Assembly (NCBI GenBank): GCA_031287655.1
Contig: JAITSR010000035.1
Span: 1-5,887 of the forward strand
Direction: 5' to 3'
DNA: 5,887 bases
Source: Clostridiales bacterium
GTDB lineage: Bacteria; Bacillota; Clostridia; WRLR01
The position numbers were made by a program, and so were the translations under genes. This document shows positions 1 to 4,015 of the stretch, piece after piece; the stretch's first letter is position 1, and every line of letters starts with the position of its first letter. A model generated the notes under the pieces. The model was not told where the DNA came from, did not search any database, and saw nothing but the letters and a program-made list of their open reading frames with translations.

Positions 1-759
1 TTTATACATCGCGGAATCGGGCGGAGCAAAGCCCTTCACAAAATTGCAGAAGGCGACTCTTTCCGCCGTGCAGTACGCGTCTTTTTTCTGATAATCCAAC
101 CAAACCGCCGCGACGTCGCGCGGGGTAAAATTCCTCCCGTATTTTTCAACGAGAACATTGGCCAGAACCGTATAATTGGTGTCGTCGTCAACGGGCGCGC
201 ACGGTATCGCGTCGGCGTAGCATTTACCCCTCAGCTCGAAAGAATATTTGCCGCATATCTCATCGGTAATATCGGATGCCCTTATGTATCTGTGCATGGG
301 AAAATTATTGGTTTCTTTCAGAAACGGATGCAGCTCGTTCGTCCGGATTCCCTCAATCGGCTTTCCGAGCAGGCATCCGCAAACCCTTCCGAGCCACGCG
401 CCGTGGAGCTTATTTTTCAAAAGCTCCGCGCCGGGCTTGACCCGCGTCTTATATTCAAATTCGGGCCTCAAAAGCAGAATGTTCTCCAAATCCGAGGGCT
501 CGTCATATGGATAATCGGGGACCTGCCCGCTGTTCAAAACGATGTCAAAAAGCGCCTCGGCTATTTTTTCTTTCTGTTCGCCCATAGGCATTTTTGCGGC
601 CGCCGCGAACAAGTCCTCATAAGACGACAGGTCCTTTCCTTCTTCAATGGACTGCCTGTATTCCGTCGGCAGCTCGGAAGAATACAATTCCCAAAAATGG
701 ATTCTGTCATATTCGGGTACTATTTTTTTCGGAAGGATTTTTTTGCCACAGTTTTCCAT
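1..759 (-). CDS. ADP-ribosylglycohydrolase family protein, N-terminal 253 residues (C-terminus beyond the left edge)
   Basis: The minus strand is open from an ATG at 759 to the window edge with no stop. Residues 120-137 form a glycine-rich helix motif (GAWLGRVCGCLLGKPIEG), typical of the start of the ADP-ribosylglycohydrolase (DraG/ARH) fold. Residues 190-195 (VDDDTN) match the acidic N-terminal metal-binding motif of that family, which binds Mg2+ and usually removes ADP-ribose from proteins or small molecules. The C-terminal acidic motif that completes the metal site is not in the window, so catalysis cannot be confirmed. Residues 1-110 precede the domain and show no signal peptide or membrane segment, suggesting a cytoplasmic protein. 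The start is supported by GGAGGT at 771-766, six bases before the ATG. A second in-frame ATG directly upstream (762-760) is possible but sits only three bases from that site. The gene diverges from the metG leader. The family call is firm; the substrate is unknown. Confidence 0.85.
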   Translation of the reverse strand, partial: MENCGKKILPKKIVPEYDRIHFWELYSSELPTEYRQSIEEGKDLSSYEDLFAAAAKMPMGEQKEKIAEALFDIVLNSGQVPDYPYDEPSDLENILLLRPEFEYKTRVKPGAELLKNKLHGAWLGRVCGCLLGKPIEGIRTNELHPFLKETNNFPMHRYIRASDITDEICGKYSFELRGKCYADAIPCAPVDDDTNYTVLANVLVEKYGRNFTPRDVAAVWLDYQKKDAYCTAERVAFCNFVKGFAPPDSAMYK

Positions 760-790
760 CATTTGACCTCCGCTAAATAAAAATCCGTGC

Positions 791-819
791 TTGTATTTTT
801 TGTTCCTACATGTTATCAT
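791..819 (+). promoter_or_regulatory. Sigma-A-type promoter for the T-box leader and metG
   Basis: A -35 element TTGTAT (791-796) and a -10 element TATCAT (814-819) are separated by exactly 17 bases. A TG dinucleotide at 811-812 gives an extended -10 (TGTTATCAT). Transcription would begin near 826, about 20 bases before the first base-paired element of the T-box leader, as expected. The assignment rests on consensus match and position only. Confidence 0.65.
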
Positions 820-844
820 AGCGCAAATCAAATAACAAATGCGT

Positions 845-1151
845 TGAAAAGAAAGAGTAAGCCCTGTGAGTTTTTACAGAGAAGCGCCTCGACCGCTGTC
901 GCGTGTCGGCTGAGAGGGCGCGGAACAGTACACGGCTGAACATGGTCTTGGAGCAGCGTACCGAGAGCCGCAAAAGGGCTTTAGGCTACGACGGGGTCGC
1001 CCGTGACAGCGATAGAGTATCGGCGGTTCATTTCCCGCCCGCACTCGATAAGGCGCGTCTTCGCGAGAAGCGCGTGAATTAGGGTGGTATCACGGAAGCG
1101 ACAGCTCTCGTCCCTGAATCTTACGATAAGGGGGCGGGAGCTTTATTTTAT
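845..1151 (+). promoter_or_regulatory. T-box leader (tRNA-sensing riboswitch), apparent Met specifier, controlling metG
   Basis: This is a complete T-box leader. At the base of stem I, AAGA (849-852) pairs with TCTT (946-949). Above it lies the specifier loop, with AGTA (856-859) on the 5' side and GAACATGG (938-945) on the 3' side, closed by GCC (861-863) with GGC (934-936). The specifier triplet read from this loop is ATG (942-944), followed by a purine, which matches the Met enzyme encoded downstream. A stem III hairpin follows: CGCG and CTTC (1054-1062, one bulged T) pair with GAAG and CGCG (1067-1074). The conserved T-box motif AGGGTGGTATCACGG is at 1081-1095. Its TGGT bulge (1085-1088) would pair with an ACCA acceptor end. 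In the antiterminator, AGGG (1081-1084) pairs with CCCT (1112-1115) and ACG (1092-1094) with CGT (1109-1111). Uncharged tRNA-Met is expected to stabilise this form and allow read-through into metG. The class is certain; the Met specificity is inferred from the folded loop and the gene. Confidence 0.93.
1103..1151 (+). terminator. Intrinsic terminator of the T-box leader
   Basis: The 5' arm (1103-1115) pairs with the 3' arm (1130-1142) in a GC-rich stem of about 13 pairs, including a few G-T wobbles. A T-rich tract, TTTATTTTAT, follows at 1142-1151. The 5' arm contains the CGTCCCT segment that also closes the antiterminator, so the two structures are mutually exclusive. This is the off state when tRNA-Met is charged. 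Confidence 0.9.
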
Positions 1152-1185
1152 CTGTGTATTCCACCGCTAATACTCATTTGAAATG

Positions 1186-1192
1186 GAAAGGG
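1186..1192 (+). promoter_or_regulatory. Ribosome binding site that decides the metG start
   Basis: GAAAGGG ends eight bases before the ATG at 1201. Because this site overlaps the first codons after the alternative ATG at 1183, it favours the downstream start. Confidence 0.6.
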
Positions 1193-1200
1193 CAAATATT

Positions 1201-2898
1201 ATGAAAAACATCTTGATCGGCGGCGCATGGCCGTATGCAAACGGTTCGCTCCATATCGGACACATCGCCGCGCTGCTCCCGGGAGATATTTTGGCCCGTT
1301 ATCACCGCGCAATTGGCGACCGCGTTTATTATGTGTCCGGCAGCGATTGCCACGGGACCCCCGTGACGATCCGCGCGCGGCAGGAGGGGCGCTCGCCGCA
1401 GGAAATCAGCGATGCCTACCACGAAGAATTTACTCTGGTATTCAACGCGTTCGGCTTTAGCTACGACCTGTATACAAAAACTTCGAGCGCGCAGCACAAG
1501 GCTTTTGTTCGGGAATTTCACCGAATCCTGTATGCGGGCGAATACGTCTATGAGGCCACTGTCAAACAAGCCCGATGCCCGCGTTGCGCCAAAGTTCTGA
1601 CAGACCGCTTGATTGTTGGCAAATGTCCGGCTTGCGGAGCGGCGACGCGCGGCGACCAATGCGACGCCTGCGGTGAAATACCCGACGCGGACACGATTGT
1701 CGACGCGCGATGCGCGGACTGCGGTTCCGCGCTGGACTTCGGAGAGACGACCCAGCTTTTTCTCTCGATTTCAAAATTGGAGTACAGACTGACAGACTAC
1801 TTGAACGCACATAAAACATGGCGCAAGAACGCGGTCGCGTTTACGAAACGCTATATCGGCGAAGGCCTGCGGGACCGTGCGATCACACGCGACCTCGACT
1901 GGGGAATTGACGTCCCTAAGGAAGGGTATGGCAGCAAGAGAATTTACATTTGGGCGGAGAACGTACTCGGGTATTTATCCGCGAGCGCTTCGGTATGCGC
2001 GAATCGCGGAGAGTCATGGGACGCGCTGTTCGGGGAAAATGCCCGTCATTACTATGTTCACGGCAAGGACAACATTCCGTTTCACACAATTATTCTGCCG
2101 TCGCTTCTGCTCGGCCACGGCGGCGGGCTGCGTCTGCCGGATGAAATTGTCTCAAGCGAATACCTTACCCTTGATGGACGAAAAATTTCAACGAGCCTGA
2201 ACTGGGCGATTTGGGCGAAAGACATTATTGACCGGTACAATCCCGACGCGCTGCGCTATTTTTTCATTGCGAATGGCCCGGAAAAGCGCGACACGGATTT
2301 TTCATGGCGGGAGTTTGTCGAACGCAGCAACAGCGAGCTTCTCGGCGCATACGGCAACTTTGTAAACCGTTCGCTGGTCTTTATTAAAAAGTATTACGGC
2401 GGCCGTGTTCCCGACGGGGTTGGCGGCGAAGTCGGTAACGGGGTTGGCGGCGCGGAAATTCAGGAGAGGATTGCGGCGGCATATGCTTCGGTCGGAGCAA
2501 AAATTGAGCGGACGCGTTTTAAGGACGCCTTGGACGAAATCTTTGAGCTCACGCGGTTCGGCAATCAATATTTTGATACGGAACAGCCGTGGGCGGCCCG
2601 GGAAAAAGACCCGAAAAAATGTGCGGCCGCCCTGTTCAACTGCGTTCAGATCGTCGCGAATCTGGCGGCTTTGCTGGCGCCTTTTTTGCCGTTTTCCTCT
2701 GAACGCGTACTCGGTTGGCTGAGCCAAACCGCGGAATGGAGCATAAAGCGGGTCGCGCCCGGTTACGAACTGCCGGAAATATCAATTTTGTTCGAGCGGC
2801 TCGATAAATCGGTAGTCGATGAAGAACGGGCGCGACTAAGTAACAGAGCCGCACCACACAACCAGACAGAGACTTTAGGCCACGATTTTAGACCGTGA
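1201..2898 (+). CDS. metG: Methionine--tRNA ligase, two-zinc-knuckle form without a C-terminal tRNA-binding domain
   Basis: This cytoplasmic class I aminoacyl-tRNA synthetase joins methionine to tRNA-Met using ATP. From the ATG at 1201 it is 565 residues. The N-terminus carries the MetRS motif AWPYANG (9-15) and HIGH (18-21). The zinc insert has four CxxC pairs at 126/129, 142/145, 154/157 and 171/174, so two complete knuckles are possible. The KMSKS loop reads KISTS (328-332), with Thr in place of the second Lys. An anticodon-binding helical region follows. There is no appended EMAP/Arc1-like tRNA-binding domain, which many bacterial MetRS proteins of about 650 residues have. I chose 1201 because an AAAGGG site (1187-1192) lies eight bases upstream and the family normally begins just before GGAWPYANG. 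An in-frame ATG at 1183 would add six residues but lacks a site. The Met T-box directly upstream supports the call. The last 20 or so residues look unlike the family and overlap the end of comEA. Confidence 0.96.
   Translation: MKNILIGGAWPYANGSLHIGHIAALLPGDILARYHRAIGDRVYYVSGSDCHGTPVTIRARQEGRSPQEISDAYHEEFTLVFNAFGFSYDLYTKTSSAQHKAFVREFHRILYAGEYVYEATVKQARCPRCAKVLTDRLIVGKCPACGAATRGDQCDACGEIPDADTIVDARCADCGSALDFGETTQLFLSISKLEYRLTDYLNAHKTWRKNAVAFTKRYIGEGLRDRAITRDLDWGIDVPKEGYGSKRIYIWAENVLGYLSASASVCANRGESWDALFGENARHYYVHGKDNIPFHTIILPSLLLGHGGGLRLPDEIVSSEYLTLDGRKISTSLNWAIWAKDIIDRYNPDALRYFFIANGPEKRDTDFSWREFVERSNSELLGAYGNFVNRSLVFIKKYYGGRVPDGVGGEVGNGVGGAEIQERIAAAYASVGAKIERTRFKDALDEIFELTRFGNQYFDTEQPWAAREKDPKKCAAALFNCVQIVANLAALLAPFLPFSSERVLGWLSQTAEWSIKRVAPGYELPEISILFERLDKSVVDEERARLSNRAAPHNQTETLGHDFRP
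2414..2452 (+). repeat. In-frame direct repeat inside metG, two 15-base copies 24 bases apart
   Basis: ACGGGGTTGGCGGCG occurs at 2414-2428 and again at 2438-2452. The spacing of 24 bases keeps the frame and encodes a doubled GVGG element in a glycine-rich loop (GVGGEVGNGVGG, about residues 406-417) near the junction with the anticodon-binding region. It looks like a small tandem duplication in a surface loop. Confidence 0.8.
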
Positions 2899-3829
2899 CC
2901 TGATCCTTGAGTCCGTCGAACTTCGCCTGCTTTATGCCGCTGATATTCATCAGTTCCTCTATTTGCAGAAAGCGCTGGTTCTTCTCCCGATACGCAATGA
3001 TCTTCTTTGCCGTCGCCTCGCCGATTCCGGGGAGCGTTTGCAGCTGCGCGAGCGTCGCCGTGTTGAGGTTGAGGCGCGGCTCCGAGCCCGTACCGGCGGC
3101 GGCGTCCGGCGACAGCAGAATATCGTCGTAGCCATAGCTGATCTCGGCCGCGTCGCCATACTGCCGCGCGGTGTTTGCGGCGGTTGGCGCGAGACCCGAT
3201 GCCGACGCCGGGGCGGACCCGCCGCCGTCGGCATCGGCGTCCGCCCCGGACTGCTCCGGTTTTCGTTTGATGTTCAGCATCGCGTTACTCTCCAACCGGT
3301 AGACCATGTTCACATTCTCCGCGTCGGCCTGCTCCGTAAAACCGCCCGCCAACTCGACGGCGTCGACAATCATCGAGGAGCGCGCAAGCTCGTATACGCC
3401 CGGATTTTTTACCGCGCCCGTAACATATACATAGATGACTTCGCCGTCCGTTTGCGCGCCGTATACAAAACCGGCGGCGCTCTCGCCCGCCGCTCCGGAG
3501 ACTGCCGCGCCGGATGCCGCATCCTCGCTCAGCCCCGCGCCGCTGCCCGCCGCCTGACTCACGCCCGCGGTCCCGTCCGCGCCTTGCGGCTCCGATTGGC
3601 CTGCGGGAGCCGCCGCCCCCGCCGCGTTTTGCGCCGCGGCTTCACCGGCGACGCCATCGTTTTGAGCCGATCCGCCGCGGACAAGCTCCACCTCGCCGTC
3701 CGTCGGCGCGGCGGCCGCAACCGATAAAAAATATCCGGCCATAACAAGGCACGCGCACAAAAATACCGCCGCGAGGCAAACCGCCTGCCGTTCCACCACA
3801 ATCGTCCGTCCAAAAAAAGGGATTCTCAT
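2888..3829 (-). CDS. comEA: ComEA-like competence DNA receptor (membrane anchor, SLBB, helix-hairpin-helix)
   Basis: The 313-residue product has, in order: a short basic N-terminus and a membrane segment (about 15-41); an Ala/Gly-rich disordered stretch (about 52-120); an SLBB domain (about 129-188, including VYVTGAVKNPGVYEL); a second low-complexity linker (about 190-250); and a C-terminal helix-hairpin-helix pair (about 253-313, with LNLNTAT, LPGIGEATAKKI and ISGIKQAKF). ComEA proteins bind incoming double-stranded DNA at the outer face of the membrane during natural transformation. The N-terminus would be cytoplasmic and the DNA-binding end outside. I chose the ATG at 3829: AAGGAAGGAG (3850-3841) lies 11 bases upstream, while the longer open frame beginning at 3886 would start upstream of the predicted promoter -10 and lacks a ribosome site. 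The linkers make it longer than a typical ComEA of about 200 residues. No comEC or comEB is next to it, so a role in transformation is inferred from domains only. Confidence 0.88.
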   Translation of the reverse strand: MRIPFFGRTIVVERQAVCLAAVFLCACLVMAGYFLSVAAAAPTDGEVELVRGGSAQNDGVAGEAAAQNAAGAAAPAGQSEPQGADGTAGVSQAAGSGAGLSEDAASGAAVSGAAGESAAGFVYGAQTDGEVIYVYVTGAVKNPGVYELARSSMIVDAVELAGGFTEQADAENVNMVYRLESNAMLNIKRKPEQSGADADADGGGSAPASASGLAPTAANTARQYGDAAEISYGYDDILLSPDAAAGTGSEPRLNLNTATLAQLQTLPGIGEATAKKIIAYREKNQRFLQIEELMNISGIKQAKFDGLKDQVTV

Positions 3830-3876
3830 CGCCTTGATCGCTCCTTCCTTTTCCCCTCCGCCCCATGAACATATCA

Positions 3877-3905
3877 AGAATACCATATATTTACATAATT
3901 GACAA
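3877..3905 (-). promoter_or_regulatory. Promoter for comEA
   Basis: Reading the minus strand, TTGTCA (3905-3900) and TATTCT (3882-3877) are separated by 17 bases, and TG two bases upstream of the -10 gives an extended form (TGGTATTCT). Transcription would begin near 3870, leaving a leader of about 40 bases before the ATG at 3829. This excludes the longer start at 3886. Confidence 0.6.
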
Positions 3906-3913
3906 TATAAAAC

Positions 3914-3942
3914 TTACATTTCTTTTTGATTTCTGTTATACT
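3914..3942 (+). promoter_or_regulatory. Promoter for the D-Ala-D-Ala carboxypeptidase gene
   Basis: TTACAT (3914-3919) and TATACT (3937-3942) are 17 bases apart, with an extended -10 (TGTTATACT, TG at 3934-3935). Transcription would start near 3949. The -35 elements of this and the opposing comEA promoter are separated by only 8 bases, so polymerases or a shared regulator could interfere at both. Confidence 0.65.
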
Positions 3943-3945
3943 GTA

Positions 3946-4000
3946 GTGACTGATCAGACGTTGCGGAGCAGCGTCGCCAGCTTAACCGCTGATTAGTTAT
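3946..4000 (+). other. Hairpin-forming 5' leader of the carboxypeptidase transcript
   Basis: ACTGATCAG (3949-3957) pairs with CTGATTAGT (3989-3997) over nine positions with one G-T wobble, and weaker G-T/T-A pairs extend it to 3946/4000. Inside it ACG (3958-3960) can pair with CGT (3972-3974). The stem begins at the predicted transcription start. I do not recognise it as a known riboswitch. It could protect the RNA 5' end, or the CTGATCAG palindrome (3950-3957) could be a protein site. Confidence 0.5.
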
Positions 4001-4009
4001 AGACCGGAC

Positions 4010-4015
4010 GGGAGG
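4010..4015 (+). promoter_or_regulatory. Strong Shine-Dalgarno sequence, oddly placed against the available start codons
   Basis: GGGAGG directly abuts the in-frame TTG at 4016, leaving no spacing. The codon at a normal distance, nine bases away, is ATC (4025-4027). This makes the exact start of the carboxypeptidase uncertain. Confidence 0.55.

Noticed and set aside
292..780. Plus-strand open frame of 162 codons
   Set aside because: It lies antisense to the ADP-ribosylglycohydrolase gene, whose motifs are clear; the translation shows no recognisable domain and no ribosome site.
815..845. Minus-strand promoter for the ADP-ribosylglycohydrolase gene
   Set aside because: TATGAT (820-815) is a fair -10 but the sequence 17 bases upstream (CGCATT) is a poor -35, so I do not list it as a feature.
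1174..1659. Minus-strand open frame across the start of metG
   Set aside because: It is a GC-rich shadow of the conserved metG N-terminus and zinc region and would also run through the metG ribosome site.
2877..2901. Bidirectional intrinsic terminator between metG and comEA
   Set aside because: The stem has only seven pairs with a mismatch and no T-tract follows it on either strand.
2963..3727. Plus-strand open frame of 254 codons opposite comEA
   Set aside because: Arg-rich low-complexity product typical of an antisense shadow of an Ala/Gly-rich gene; comEA has clear SLBB and helix-hairpin-helix motifs.
3899..3904. Perfect plus-strand TTGACA as the -35 of the carboxypeptidase promoter
   Set aside because: It is 32 bases from TATACT and has no -10 at 16-18 bases; TTACAT at 3914-3919 is at the right distance.
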